A stretch of 64,000 nt of DNA from Pseudomonadota bacterium (GTDB lineage Bacteria; Pseudomonadota; Gammaproteobacteria; Pseudomonadales; Pseudohongiellaceae): positions 80,315 to 144,314 of the forward strand of contig JAQBSZ010000006.1 in assembly GCA_027623555.1 (NCBI GenBank), written 5' to 3'. Under the pieces are notes generated by a model. It saw only the letters and a program-made list of their open reading frames with translations. It was not told the origin of the DNA and did not search any database. The translations under genes were made by a program, and so were the position numbers. Shown here one piece after another: positions 17,780-27,869 of this stretch; the stretch's first letter is position 1, and every line of letters begins with the position of its first letter.

Positions 17780-19136
17780 AAAAAGAATCAATCCTTTAGT
17801 CATCGGCGGCGTAATTACCGGTTTTGTATGTTTGTCACTGGTGATGTATGACGAAAAGCAAACGCGCTATGAACCAGTAGAACAATTACCGGGTTTTGAT
17901 CCGGAACTACGCAGAGAAGATGGGGATACTCAAACCGATACCATCAAGGCATTGCAAGCCTATGCTCGTGAAGCGGTTGAAAAAGCCGATTCGCTTTTAG
18001 ATTCCACGCAGCAAAACATGACGCTAGTGTTGGAAAATCAGCAAGGCGTTTCAAGGCTCGCGCAAGACAATTCTCAAACGCAGCAAAACTTGCAAGAAAC
18101 AAATGTCTCAATGGATGCAATGGCGCAGCGTTTGTTGATTCTTCAACGTGAACTGTCTGAGCTACGCACAGATCAGGACCAAATTAACGTGCCGGTTAAT
18201 GTTGGGGGAGTCAATCAAGAGGGGCTGCCTTTGGGCTTTGGTTTTGATGATGAGATTGCAGTTGTTTCTAATCCAAATCAAGGGGAGTGGTATGATCCCA
18301 TCGATCGGGTGAGTGAGGAAGATGGTGAGGGTAATCGTTTTAGCGGTTTATTGTCCCGTCCTGATCGTAACCCCAACACAAGTAATGCCACAGAGAATGA
18401 TTCGTCTTTGCCTGAGATTACCATTGAGCCAATCTATACCATTCCCAAAGATGCCACACTGACCGATGGTGTGGCATTGACGGCGTTAATTGGCCGCATT
18501 CCCGTTGAGGGGCAAACACCCGATCCTTATCCTGTCAAAATATACATTGGCAAGGAAAACTTACTTGCCAATGGACATGACCTGCCAGAAATTGAAGGCA
18601 TGATTTTTAGCGGGTTAGGGTTTGGCGATTGGAATCTTTCCTGTGTGAGTGCGCGTTTAACTTCCGCGACGTTCATTTTTGAAGATGGTTCAATCGTTAA
18701 TCATACCAGCCAAGGCCAGAGTCTTGGGTATATTTCAGATCCTAGTGGCATTCCGTGTGTAGCCGGTCGCTTTGTCACCAATGCACCCATGTTTTTAGCA
18801 CAAAGAGTGGGCTTGGCAGGCTTAGGGGCTGCAGGCTCGGCGTATGCCGATGCTCAGCAAGAACGCTCCACCTCCCTCCTCACAGGTTCAACAACCAGTA
18901 CTGTCATAGGTGATATCAATAAATTGGCATCCGGGGATGCGGTGCAATCGGCGACCGAAGAAGTGAGTCAGTGGCTGTTAGCCAGACAACGACAAAGTTT
19001 TGACGCGGTTGTCGTGAACCCTGGTGTGGGCGTCTCAATCCATCTTGAACAAAGCCTTCCTTTAGACCGAATTTCAACTGCAAGGAGAATACGTTATGCA
19101 CAATCCTATTCAGATTCTACTAATTTGCTTGATTAG
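17772..19136 (+). CDS. VirB10/TraB-like protein, TIGR03752 / PFL_4705
   Basis: A 454-residue protein with one N-terminal membrane helix (about 8-24), a coiled-coil stretch (about 60-140, rich in Q, E and L) and a C-terminal TraB/VirB10-like beta-barrel domain (IPKDATLTDGVALTALIGRI near 230, later FSGLGFGDWNLSCVSARLTS). It spans the periplasm and connects inner and outer membrane parts. GTG start at 17772 inside the end of the previous gene. It overlaps the next gene by 41 nt. Confidence 0.85.
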   Translation: MAEKRINPLVIGGVITGFVCLSLVMYDEKQTRYEPVEQLPGFDPELRREDGDTQTDTIKALQAYAREAVEKADSLLDSTQQNMTLVLENQQGVSRLAQDNSQTQQNLQETNVSMDAMAQRLLILQRELSELRTDQDQINVPVNVGGVNQEGLPLGFGFDDEIAVVSNPNQGEWYDPIDRVSEEDGEGNRFSGLLSRPDRNPNTSNATENDSSLPEITIEPIYTIPKDATLTDGVALTALIGRIPVEGQTPDPYPVKIYIGKENLLANGHDLPEIEGMIFSGLGFGDWNLSCVSARLTSATFIFEDGSIVNHTSQGQSLGYISDPSGIPCVAGRFVTNAPMFLAQRVGLAGLGAAGSAYADAQQERSTSLLTGSTTSTVIGDINKLASGDAVQSATEEVSQWLLARQRQSFDAVVVNPGVGVSIHLEQSLPLDRISTARRIRYAQSYSDSTNLLD

Positions 19137-19452
19137 TGCCCTGATACTTGGTGGGTGTGTGAGTTCAAAAGACCAAGTGTTTGGCAATGATATGCCGAGC
19201 ATGGTTGAGATTCACAACGAGAAATTTAATCAAGTGACGACAGATGAAATGGATTTTCCGGTGCGTGAAGTTGATGATGAATCACCCCTACTTGAACCGA
19301 ATTTTCAATGGTTACCCAATCCTGTCATGAGAATGTATGTGACACGGCACTTAACGCAGGCGGGTCAGCCCGTACCGGGCTATACCACCATTTTTCGTTT
19401 TTATACCACTGAGCATCTTTCCATGCCTGGTGAAATGAATGGGTGGGAATAG
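19096..19452 (+). CDS. Conjugation lipoprotein, TIGR03751 family
   Basis: A 118-residue lipoprotein with lipobox LGGC at residues 18-21. CAAGGAGAATACGTT before the ATG gives a strong ribosome binding site inside the previous gene. The C-terminal segment LPNPVMRMYVTRHLTQAGQ plus PVPGYTTIFRFYT is the family signature. It is probably the VirB7/TraV-like outer-membrane lipoprotein of the core complex. Confidence 0.85.
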   Translation: MHNPIQILLICLISALILGGCVSSKDQVFGNDMPSMVEIHNEKFNQVTTDEMDFPVREVDDESPLLEPNFQWLPNPVMRMYVTRHLTQAGQPVPGYTTIFRFYTTEHLSMPGEMNGWE

Positions 19453-19454
19453 CC

Positions 19455-22169
19455 ATGTTGTTCAAATCAAAAAAACAAGAACAGCGGCCAATCACGGAAA
19501 AAGACGTGAACAAATTGTATCAACGCCCCAAGTCAATCACAGACTGGTTGCCGTGGACGGACTATGAAGAAGACTCACAAACCTTCACGTTAGAAGATGG
19601 GTTCAGCGCCGCCATAATGTTCGAAATTACCGGGGTTTCAACCGAAGCGCGTTCTCAACGTTTTTTGTCAGAAGTTCAGACCAATATTCAAACCTGTATT
19701 AACCACACAATTCCTGCCTTAGATAACCCCTTTGTAATACAATGTTTTGTGAATGATGAAGATTCTTTGTCGTCGCTATCAAACCAGATTAATAATTACT
19801 ATACCCGAAACTGTCGAGACACCCCTGAACATCAGGCGTTTTCTAAAAGCTTTTTAGCGCGTATGCAGCGTCATTTTAAACGGGTGACTAATCCTGATGG
19901 TGTGTTTGAAGACACAGCAGTGACAGGTGGCAGTTGGCGTGGAAAAGTCAGGCGTGTACGAGTGTTTTTATATCGCCGCCGCAATCAAAACGACATTGAG
20001 TTACTTGATCCGGTAGAGGAAATCAATCAAGTGGCGGCGCGTTTCGTCACACAAATGCTAGCTACAGGCATTGGTATCCGACGTTGTGACGATCAAGATT
20101 TATATGCCTGGTTACTGCGATGGTTTAATCCGCAGGCACAAGTCAGTAATGGTGATCTTGATGCCCTCATTGCCATGTTGCCTTTACCCAAAAAGCAAGA
20201 CAAGGCGTTCAGTCATGATTTGACTGAATTAGCGTTTCTATCTCAGTGCGTATCAGACCAGGAAAACGGCGTGTGGCTGTTTGATGACGTGCCTCATCGA
20301 GCGATCACTATTGATGCAATTCGACGAAAACCGATGCCTGGGCATTTCACTGGTGAGCGTCAAGTCGGCGATAACCTGTATGCCTTATTCGATAAGCTAC
20401 CTGAAGGCTGCATTCTTTCTATTGCAATCACCATCCAGCCTCAAGACATTGTGGAAAACCATGTGGTGCAAATTCTCAATTCAGCTAAAGGTGAAACGGC
20501 TGAGGCTATAGCGGCAGAACAAGATGCCAAAGAAGCGCTTCATTGGATGTCCCATGGTGATTATTTATTACCTACGGTGATGACTTTATTCGTCAGAGGC
20601 AATGATCTGTCGGATTTACAAACCAAATCCAATGAAGCCAATGCCTTGTTGTTAGCCAATGGTTTACACCCGGTGCGTGAGAAAGATGAGCTGCTCCCTG
20701 TGGATACTTATATTCATCAGCTACCGATGAATTACGAACCTAAGCGGGATAAGTTAACCAAAAAAAGCAGGCTGATTTTTTCCAGTGATCTGGCTAATTT
20801 ATTACCGTTTTATGGTCGAAGTCGCGGCACGGGAAATCCTGGCTTGGTGTTTTACAACCGTGGCGGTGAACCGCTTTGTTTTGATCCACTTAACGTCGAG
20901 GATCGGGTGAAAAATGCCTTTGGTCTAATGCTTGGACCGCCAGGTTCAGGCAAGTCAGCCTTGATGGTGTATCTGCTGTTACAAGTGGTGTCTGTCTACG
21001 GGGCGCGTATTTATATTATCGAAAAAGGCGGCTCCTACAAACTGTTTGGTGATTACTGCAAATATTTTGGGCTAAGTGTCAATCAGGTCACGCTCAATGC
21101 TAATGAAGATGTCAGCCTGCCGCCCTTTTCAGATGCGTATGAAATGTTAACGCGTGAAAAGAAATGCCACGGCTTCGATCGCAATAAGTCCTTAGAGGCA
21201 TCAGATAACAGCGATGACAACGACCAACGTGATTTGCTAGGCGAGATGGAATTGAAAGCACGGACTATGATCACGGGGGGAGACCCCAAGGAGGAAGCGG
21301 CCATGACCCGAGCGGACAGGCTGACAATCCGGGATGCCATCATCAATGCGGCCATTGAAAAGCAAAGCGCTCACGTGGATGAAATTGTGTTGACACAGGA
21401 CGTCGTAAAGGCATTAAAAAACTTCGCTCAAAATACATCCAGTACGCCCAAAAGGCGTGAGCGGGCCCAAGATATGGCGGATGCCATGGCGCTTTACTGC
21501 TCTGGCACAGCCGGACATTTCTTTAATCGTCCTGGGCAATCCTGGCCGGAAACTGATGTGACTATTTTGGAAATGGGCATGTTAGCCAATGAAGGCTACG
21601 AGGATCAGTTAGCCCTTGGATTTATGGGCTTGATGAATCAAATCAATGGCGTAGTCGAGCGTGATCAATACAAGGAACGTCCCACTTTTGTGTTGGCCGA
21701 TGAAGCGCATTTGTTTACCACCAATCCTTTGCTGGCAATTTTTCTGGTCAAAATTGTCAAGATGTGGCGCAAACTTGGCACATGGTTATGGTTAGCCACA
21801 CAAAACCTGCAGGACTTTCCAGATGCCTCTAAGAAGCTGTTGAATATGTTCGAGTGGTGGGTCGCTATGGTGTGTCCCAAAGATGAAATTGAGGAAATTT
21901 CGCGTTTTAAAGAATTATCCGACGAGCAAAAGTCTATGCTTCGAGCCGCTAGAAAAGAAACCGGTAAATTCACGGAGGGCGTTGTACTGGCGGACAAACT
22001 GCAATGTCTGTTTAGAAATGTACCCCCTGCATTGGCCTTAGCCTTAGCGATGACTGAGAAGCATGAAAAACAACAACGGGCGGCACTGATGAAAGAACAC
22101 CACTGCTCTGAATTGGAAGCAGCCTTTATGGTGTCCGACTTAATCGAAAGTAAGAATAAACACAAATAA
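19455..22169 (+). CDS. traC: TraC/VirB4-like conjugation ATPase, TIGR03744
   Basis: A 904-residue ATPase that powers pilus and channel assembly at the inner-membrane face. Walker A GPPGSGKS lies at about 494-501 and Walker B LADEAHLF at about 747. The central linker between them is long and charged, as usual for the PFL_4706 family. ATG 19455 follows the lipoprotein stop by 2 nt; an in-frame GTG at 19443 is an alternative. The frame is intact, suggesting the secretion system is still functional. Confidence 0.9.
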   Translation: MLFKSKKQEQRPITEKDVNKLYQRPKSITDWLPWTDYEEDSQTFTLEDGFSAAIMFEITGVSTEARSQRFLSEVQTNIQTCINHTIPALDNPFVIQCFVNDEDSLSSLSNQINNYYTRNCRDTPEHQAFSKSFLARMQRHFKRVTNPDGVFEDTAVTGGSWRGKVRRVRVFLYRRRNQNDIELLDPVEEINQVAARFVTQMLATGIGIRRCDDQDLYAWLLRWFNPQAQVSNGDLDALIAMLPLPKKQDKAFSHDLTELAFLSQCVSDQENGVWLFDDVPHRAITIDAIRRKPMPGHFTGERQVGDNLYALFDKLPEGCILSIAITIQPQDIVENHVVQILNSAKGETAEAIAAEQDAKEALHWMSHGDYLLPTVMTLFVRGNDLSDLQTKSNEANALLLANGLHPVREKDELLPVDTYIHQLPMNYEPKRDKLTKKSRLIFSSDLANLLPFYGRSRGTGNPGLVFYNRGGEPLCFDPLNVEDRVKNAFGLMLGPPGSGKSALMVYLLLQVVSVYGARIYIIEKGGSYKLFGDYCKYFGLSVNQVTLNANEDVSLPPFSDAYEMLTREKKCHGFDRNKSLEASDNSDDNDQRDLLGEMELKARTMITGGDPKEEAAMTRADRLTIRDAIINAAIEKQSAHVDEIVLTQDVVKALKNFAQNTSSTPKRRERAQDMADAMALYCSGTAGHFFNRPGQSWPETDVTILEMGMLANEGYEDQLALGFMGLMNQINGVVERDQYKERPTFVLADEAHLFTTNPLLAIFLVKIVKMWRKLGTWLWLATQNLQDFPDASKKLLNMFEWWVAMVCPKDEIEEISRFKELSDEQKSMLRAARKETGKFTEGVVLADKLQCLFRNVPPALALALAMTEKHEKQQRAALMKEHHCSELEAAFMVSDLIESKNKHK

Positions 22170-22282
22170 TTTGAACTTTGAAGGATTGGAAAATACTTTC
22201 TTGATGACACGGAAAATTATTGATGTTTTTGAACGGATCATTTCTTAATTATTGTTATTCACATTATTTTAGGAGTAAAGCA

Positions 22283-22753
22283 GTGCCCATTTTCATGAAG
22301 AGTTTGATTGTTATTTTATTAGTGGGATGGGTGTTGCCTACGCAGGCACAATTTTCCCCTTATCCACACACCATCATAGTCATCACCTCCGATGAGCTGG
22401 CGATCTCAGGGTTGCCTCTGGTCTTTGGTGATTCGCCGCAGATTGATATTTACAGTTTGGATGCAGTGGCAGCGGTGGAAGCAAAAATGAGCGAGAGATT
22501 ACCGGGCGATGAAGAGCAAGCCTTGGTAGTGATGCAACAGCGCATTGAGCAAATAGGCAAAGCACGCTTAGAGGCTGATTTAGTCAAGGCGTATCAAGCG
22601 CTGACAACGGCAATGTCCTATGACCTGGATCGTTACCCGGCCATGATTTTTGATGGGGAGGTCGTGATTTATGGCATAACGGATATCTGGGTTGCCACCG
22701 AGATTTATCAAGATTGGTTAGCCGAAGAATATGAGGACGATAATAATGAATAA
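22283..22753 (+). CDS. ICE protein, TIGR03757 / PFL_4709 (TrbC/TraW-like)
   Basis: A 156-residue exported protein. AGGAG 7 nt before GTG 22283 marks the start; upstream in-frame codons have no such site. The signal peptide ends near TQAQ. The region PHTIIVITSDELAISG and the C-terminal YPAMIFDGEVVIYGIT resemble the TrbC/TraW-type periplasmic proteins of F-like systems. It overlaps the TraU-like gene by 8 nt. Confidence 0.8.
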   Translation: MPIFMKSLIVILLVGWVLPTQAQFSPYPHTIIVITSDELAISGLPLVFGDSPQIDIYSLDAVAAVEAKMSERLPGDEEQALVVMQQRIEQIGKARLEADLVKAYQALTTAMSYDLDRYPAMIFDGEVVIYGITDIWVATEIYQDWLAEEYEDDNNE

Positions 22754-23759
22754 ACTAATCATTGTTTTTTTTCTCTTGTTTCAATTGGCAAGCACGCCTA
22801 TTGAGGCTGGTGAGGCACAGGCCACCACCCTTACCACTACTGAAATTATTAGCTCGGTGAGTCTTGATCCTACCTGTCTGAATTACTGCATCACGGGTGT
22901 TTGTGTGTGGTTGTTTTGTACGATTATTGGCTGTGAAGTTGAAACCAGCATCCAGGTAGCGCACTACAACCCTGATTTGGTTGTGAGTGTGTTTGATGAG
23001 CCAGGAGAAAACCCCTGGACAAAAGTGGAAGCCATTTTTGGGAATTTAGAAAAACAGGCCAGCGATAGTTTAATCAGTTTGTTCCATGATGCTCAAGGCG
23101 GTGGAGGCCACCGCACCGAAGGAGGCAATACTAATACCGATCAAAGCTTACGCTTCAAAGAAGTCACCGCCGTTGGGCATCCTTTTTCATTGTTTGATTC
23201 CTTGCTGAGCAATACCAGTTTGTATTGTCCTTCAGAGGCTGACCCCTTTACGCCTTATTTTTCCTCAGCGATTGATTCACTGTCCTGGCGTCTAGGGCTA
23301 CCTGAGATGTTGTACCTGAGTAATTTGATTCCAGGGCGACGTTTAGTGGGTTCTGGGGTACTCCAGCAATGGGGCGCGGTGTGGCCGCGCACGGGATTTA
23401 TTAATCAAAAAGACGACGTCAAAGCGGCGGCTGTAGTGGCACAACGAGCAGGCAATATTGTCACCCAAACCGGGCAACCTCATGTGTATACCGCCCTCAA
23501 TGGCAATGGTTATAGCCGCACCATTTTGCCGGGCGAATTGATTGAAAATGATCCCAGTACTGGTGTGTGGCAAATGCTGGCTCCGAAGACGGATGAAGTG
23601 TGCTACGCCTTCGGCGAAAACGATGTGTATCGCCAATCATGGTCAACCAACCGACAAGCACAAGACAACCGATATGCCTTTGCCCTGTGGCGGCCATATG
23701 AGTGTTGTGAAGACAAAGGCATTTATTTATTTACCGTTTCCGTGAGAGTTTGTGTATGA
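22746..23759 (+). CDS. TraU-like protein, TIGR03756 / PFL_4710
   Basis: A 337-residue periplasmic protein with signal peptide and many cysteines, for example CLNYCITGVCVWLFC near residue 40 and ECCEDKG near the C terminus. The segment VAHYNPDLVVSVFDEPGENP is very close in pattern to TraU of F-type systems, a protein needed for DNA transfer rather than pilus assembly. GAGGACG before ATG 22746 supports the start. It overlaps the next gene by ATGA. Confidence 0.85.
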   Translation: MNKLIIVFFLLFQLASTPIEAGEAQATTLTTTEIISSVSLDPTCLNYCITGVCVWLFCTIIGCEVETSIQVAHYNPDLVVSVFDEPGENPWTKVEAIFGNLEKQASDSLISLFHDAQGGGGHRTEGGNTNTDQSLRFKEVTAVGHPFSLFDSLLSNTSLYCPSEADPFTPYFSSAIDSLSWRLGLPEMLYLSNLIPGRRLVGSGVLQQWGAVWPRTGFINQKDDVKAAAVVAQRAGNIVTQTGQPHVYTALNGNGYSRTILPGELIENDPSTGVWQMLAPKTDEVCYAFGENDVYRQSWSTNRQAQDNRYAFALWRPYECCEDKGIYLFTVSVRVCV

Positions 23760-25117
23760 GTCACTTAAAAAGCATGAAAGGCAATAGAGCCAGTATTGTG
23801 AAAGTCTTTTTGCTTGCTGCTGTCATACAATTTGCGAGTCCATTAGTGCAGTCCGCTGACGCGCCTGATGAGGACAGTTTATTCTATTATGAAATCGGCG
23901 GTGGGCGTGACATTACCATCCCGCCTCGCATGAATATCAACACGATTGATTTTGCCTTAAAGGCTCAAGCCTCTGCCTTAAGTTGCAGTGGTTTTGATCC
24001 CATGGTGGCGATTGAAAGTTCTTTGGACAATATTAAAAATGGCGTAGACAACGCGATTAATGCCATTGAGTTGGCGGCGACGGCGGCGATTGCGAATTTA
24101 CCTGGATACATTTTACAAAAAGCCAATCCGGGTCTGTATGACCTTTTTCAAAATGCACTGTTAAGAGCGAATGAATCATTTTCACTCGCTACCAAAAATT
24201 GCGAACGCATCCAAAGTGAAATTTCACAAAATATAAACCCCTATGCACAATGGGCGACGATCAGTTGGGGCGATTCTTGGCAGCGATCAGTGGGTATTGG
24301 AGGCGCCAACATTCATGATGCCCAAGAGGAGGCAGAAAACGCACCCGAAGATGGGTTGCGGTGGATAGGGGGGACTTATAGAGGCGGCGCTAACCAAGCA
24401 CCTATTTATGTGTTGTCGGATGTGGCAACCGCTGGCTTGAACATTTTATCTCAGCGCCCTCCCGAAACCACCTCAGACTTACCCAGTACTGCTGCTTTGT
24501 ATGAGCATTTCACCGGTCCAAATGCAGTGGATGTGTGGATCAACAATGTCTTGGGTGACATTGTGGTGGGAATTTGTGATGAATGTGGTGCTGGCGGCAG
24601 ACCGGGCAAAGGCTTGATGCCAATGATCGAGGAAACCACTGATGACCTTATCGTGTTAATCGTCGATTTAGTCTCAGGCAATACACCCTCTACTCGCGAT
24701 AATTTAGATGAGATTGAAGCCCCTGGCATAGCGATAACCCTGCAAGTGATTTTAGCAATTCGTAATCTTCCGAGTCGAGAGCAAGGTTTATTCATCAATA
24801 AATTTGCGCAAGAAGTAGCCGAGGCGAGAGTCATGGATGACGCCATGATTATTCGTCGTTTATTGCTAGCAGGGCGCAAGGAAGGCAATGTGTCTTCAAA
24901 CAGTGTTGCTCAAGAAGAAATTGCCGTTGCATTAGACGAATTGGAAAGTGAAATCTCCAATGTGATTTTTGAAAAAGACACTCGCAATAAATTTGTCACC
25001 AATACCGTTGTTGAATTACTGCTACGAGATAACGCGACACGCCAGGCATCAATCAATACGCCTGCGGCGGTTCCGATTGATCCACGCCCGTTTGAAAATG
25101 GTGGTGTTACCCAATGA
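23756..25117 (+). CDS. TraH-like protein, TIGR03755 / PFL_4711
   Basis: A 453-residue exported protein starting at ATG 23756, which overlaps the previous stop. Signal peptide to about residue 34. The opening block FYYEIGGGRDITIPPRM and the later SWGDSWQRS are characteristic. It likely belongs to the TraU/TraH/TraW group at the outer side of the periplasm that supports pilus extension and mating-pair stabilisation. Confidence 0.8.
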   Translation: MSHLKSMKGNRASIVKVFLLAAVIQFASPLVQSADAPDEDSLFYYEIGGGRDITIPPRMNINTIDFALKAQASALSCSGFDPMVAIESSLDNIKNGVDNAINAIELAATAAIANLPGYILQKANPGLYDLFQNALLRANESFSLATKNCERIQSEISQNINPYAQWATISWGDSWQRSVGIGGANIHDAQEEAENAPEDGLRWIGGTYRGGANQAPIYVLSDVATAGLNILSQRPPETTSDLPSTAALYEHFTGPNAVDVWINNVLGDIVVGICDECGAGGRPGKGLMPMIEETTDDLIVLIVDLVSGNTPSTRDNLDEIEAPGIAITLQVILAIRNLPSREQGLFINKFAQEVAEARVMDDAMIIRRLLLAGRKEGNVSSNSVAQEEIAVALDELESEISNVIFEKDTRNKFVTNTVVELLLRDNATRQASINTPAAVPIDPRPFENGGVTQ

Positions 25118-25440
25118 GGGAAATTCCTGCAAAACCTTTTCGTTTTCGCTGGACGTCGATTGGGGTCGGGCTATCAATGGTGTTCGTTTTTTTGCTTTGT
25201 CTTTTGGTGGGTACCGATGAATTAATCACCAAAAGTGAGCGCATTAACACGCTGCCATGGCCATGGTGGCGTGGTTTGTTTTATACCCTGCTGATAATTC
25301 TCTGGCCGTGGCTGATCAAGGCAGTGGCAAAAACTCATGGGATTCAGGTGTCACGTCGCCCAGTCATCATTCTTGTGCTGTTGTATGAAACTTTGGTGGT
25401 ACTTAATCCATTAGCAGCACTGATGCATTGGTGGAGGTAA
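25114..25440 (+). CDS. Small ICE membrane protein, 108 residues
   Basis: Begins in an ATGA overlap with the TraH-like gene. Three hydrophobic segments (about 15-35, 49-66 and 80-98) separated by short basic loops. Family not named with certainty, but a small membrane protein commonly lies between PFL_4711 and TraG homologues. Translational coupling indicates it is real. Confidence 0.7.
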   Translation: MREIPAKPFRFRWTSIGVGLSMVFVFLLCLLVGTDELITKSERINTLPWPWWRGLFYTLLIILWPWLIKAVAKTHGIQVSRRPVIILVLLYETLVVLNPLAALMHWWR

Positions 25441-25443
25441 GCC

Positions 25444-27003
25444 GTGGCCGTAGATAGCACACTGGAATTATTTACTACTTTGTTCGGTTGGCTATTTTAC
25501 AACAGTATATGGGGCGTCTTGGTCGCCACCGGCATGGTATTTCTGCCATTTTTAGGCATATTGATAGACAGCATAATTAGCGCCTATGCCAAAGAGGAAG
25601 GTGAAGAAGCGGGTAATACCACCTTACGGTTGATTGAAGTGGAATTTTTTGTCGCCTTTTTTGTGATTTTGATTGCAGCAGTCCCGGCCACGCCACTAAA
25701 TGCTGTTGATCTGTCGTTTACGCCACGAGCAATGATCGGCACGGCGGGGCAGCCCGTGGCAACAGTCAACAATTCCCAAACCACTTATGGCGGTAATAGC
25801 TCATTTAATCTGTCACCGGTTTCTGTCGATGTTCCGGTGTTCTGGTTTGCGGTGATGAGTTTTAGTTCGGGTTTCAATAGAGCTGTCATGGAAAATGTTC
25901 CTCCCACGCTAAACCTTCGTAGTTATATCGAAGAATTGCATGTTGCCAAAATTGAAGACCTGAAATTGCAGCATGAGATCAATGACTTTTTCAGAGATTG
26001 CTTTATTGAGGCCAGATCCAAGTATCTGTCACAGCGTCCTACCAGTGGAGCGATTACAGCTATTTTAACCCAGTATGGAGAGGCCGACCCAGAATGGATA
26101 GGGTCTCACCTCTACCAACAAATCCCAGGGTTTTATGATGTGCTGCGTGCTGACACTGTGCGTGAAGGGTATTCATGGTCAGCATTGCGCGATATCGAAT
26201 GGGATATCAATAATCATCCTGTCTATGGAAAACCTTATTGCACCGAATGGTGGCAGGGGATTCACCAAGATGTACTGACAGAATTAAATGATCTGGATTT
26301 GTTGTCTGCAGCGGCAGAACCTGGCTGGGATCCAACTCCTCGCCAAGACGCGATTATTAAAGTTGCATTGCTTAATACGCCACCGCGCTGGACAACAAGA
26401 GGCTATGACTTTGCTTACGGTAATTTTACATCCAATGGCAATGGGCTGATCGAGTCTGTCCAAAATGGTTCTCAACAAATCTTAGCAACTTACGGGCTAA
26501 GCAAAGCCAGTGTGTCGTTCGCCGCTTACTTGAGAGTGTTTTTAGAAAGCGCGCCAATGTTTCAAGCACTAATATTAATGGGATTGTATGCCTTGTTGCC
26601 TTTTTTTATTCTCATTAGCCGTTATAAATTCTCCACGTTGATTTTGGGCGCATTGATTTTGTTTTCAGTAAAGCTTTGGACAGTCTTATGGTTCTTTGCC
26701 TGGTGGATGGATCAAAACCTGATTCATGCCCTGTATCCAGATCCCGGTAGTATCACCACCTTATTCAGTACAGATTTAACCTTAAAGCGCATCATCCTTA
26801 ATTTTCTGACGGGAAGTCTATACCTCGTTTTACCACTGTTAATGTCAGTGTATTTAGGGTTAGCGGGCATAAGAGCAGCCACGCAATTAGATGGCGCGAC
26901 TCAAGCGATAACCCGAGGCGCTGGAGGTGCAGGTCGTGTTAAAGCAAGTGTAGGAGGCTTGGGTGGCAAGCTTGCGGCCATGAAAAAAGCAGGCAAGAAA
27001 TGA
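25444..27003 (+). CDS. traG: TraG N-terminal-domain conjugation protein
   Basis: A 519-residue polytopic membrane protein with GTG start 4 nt after the previous gene. Helices lie near 10-45, 75-95 and in a cluster at about 355-490. The opening FGWLFYNSIWGVLVATGMVF and the long periplasmic middle are typical of TraG_N proteins, which act in mating-pair stabilisation and pilus assembly. The C terminus ends in a Gly/Lys-rich tail (GGAGRVKASVGGLGGKLAAM). Only the N-terminal domain type is present, as is usual for ICEs of this class. Confidence 0.85.
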   Translation: MAVDSTLELFTTLFGWLFYNSIWGVLVATGMVFLPFLGILIDSIISAYAKEEGEEAGNTTLRLIEVEFFVAFFVILIAAVPATPLNAVDLSFTPRAMIGTAGQPVATVNNSQTTYGGNSSFNLSPVSVDVPVFWFAVMSFSSGFNRAVMENVPPTLNLRSYIEELHVAKIEDLKLQHEINDFFRDCFIEARSKYLSQRPTSGAITAILTQYGEADPEWIGSHLYQQIPGFYDVLRADTVREGYSWSALRDIEWDINNHPVYGKPYCTEWWQGIHQDVLTELNDLDLLSAAAEPGWDPTPRQDAIIKVALLNTPPRWTTRGYDFAYGNFTSNGNGLIESVQNGSQQILATYGLSKASVSFAAYLRVFLESAPMFQALILMGLYALLPFFILISRYKFSTLILGALILFSVKLWTVLWFFAWWMDQNLIHALYPDPGSITTLFSTDLTLKRIILNFLTGSLYLVLPLLMSVYLGLAGIRAATQLDGATQAITRGAGGAGRVKASVGGLGGKLAAMKKAGKK

Positions 27004-27248
27004 AAATCAACAACCCAATAATCAAATCTACAGTGGCTATTACTGACTTAATAGCAACCTTGCCGGGTTTAAGGCAACAACACACCGTAATCAACCCACT
27101 TGCGTGGTGTGCAGTGGTTTTAACTAAAACCCTGAATGATTATTTAGTGATCTCACCCAACTGGGGAGCATTAGCCCCCATTGGGTCTGCTGCGCCTTTG
27201 TTGAAATTAAACTTGAAACAGGAGCAATGCAATGAGTACATCAACTAA
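27000..27248 (+). CDS. Hypothetical 82-residue protein coupled to traG
   Basis: Starts in an ATGA overlap with traG and ends 17 nt inside the next gene. Weakly hydrophobic in the middle (LAWCAVVLTKTLNDYLVISP). No domain recognised. Overlaps on both sides argue for real, translationally coupled expression, though the function is unknown. Confidence 0.5.
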   Translation: MKINNPIIKSTVAITDLIATLPGLRQQHTVINPLAWCAVVLTKTLNDYLVISPNWGALAPIGSAAPLLKLNLKQEQCNEYIN

Positions 27249-27819
27249 AGAAAATGTCAGTAATAAAACTACTGGGTTTGCGGCAAATAGATCTGCAACA
27301 GCAGCAAAGCCGAACTCATCAGTAGGCAACGGTTCTGCACCTTCAGAACGATCTTCTGCAGCAGCAGAAGAAACTCGGTACTTCAATGAGTTTGGTTCGG
27401 GGTTAGCCTATGTCAACAGTATTTCAGAATTTGTTGACGCAGGTAAAACACGGAATCACCTTCATATGTCAGTTATCCAGGGCCCGGAAAATAATGTTCA
27501 TTATGAATATCATCGTCTGTTGGTCGTTTCGGAATACCCATATGACGCCATAATGAAGCAACGAGAGGCTATTCAAGCAAAAGGAGTAAAGGTATTGATC
27601 CGCTTTAAAATGGTCAATCCACGAGTAGAGAAATTCATCAAACGCTCAGGCGAAGATGCTGGAGAGTTAGGCACATGCATCGGAGGAATCTTAACCAGAA
27701 TCCTTACTATGAAAGTCGATGGGGAGTTGGTCTTTGAAGACAAGCGAACCTTTAAACATTCAACTGCACAAAACCAAACTGAAAGCGAATCATCACTTGA
27801 CGATGATATTCCTTTTTAA
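27232..27819 (+). CDS. DUF3577 / STY4534-family ICE replication-associated protein
   Basis: A 195-residue soluble protein. AGGAG 7 nt before ATG 27232 gives a clear start. After a low-complexity Ser/Ala-rich N terminus, residues about 48-165 match the DUF3577 pattern ([20 protein letters not shown], then [15 protein letters not shown]). Members are found in the maintenance modules of ICEs and are annotated as replication-associated; direct biochemical function is unproven. It is followed by a terminator, closing the operon. Confidence 0.7.
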   Translation: MSTSTKENVSNKTTGFAANRSATAAKPNSSVGNGSAPSERSSAAAEETRYFNEFGSGLAYVNSISEFVDAGKTRNHLHMSVIQGPENNVHYEYHRLLVVSEYPYDAIMKQREAIQAKGVKVLIRFKMVNPRVEKFIKRSGEDAGELGTCIGGILTRILTMKVDGELVFEDKRTFKHSTAQNQTESESSLDDDIPF

Positions 27820-27833
27820 TTTTTAGTCCTAAA

Positions 27834-27868
27834 GCAACAGCGCCGAGTAATCAGCGCTGTTGCATTTT
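27834..27868 (+). terminator. Terminator of the conjugation operon
   Basis: GCAACAGCGC at 27834-27843 pairs exactly with GCGCTGTTGC at 27854-27863 around a 10-nt loop, followed by ATTTTAA. The T-run is short, so termination may be partial. Confidence 0.65.
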
Positions 27869-27869
27869 A

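Noticed and set aside
21665..22210. A 181-codon leftward open frame
   Set aside because: Antisense to the TraC-like ATPase; Ser- and Cys-rich, no ribosome binding site.
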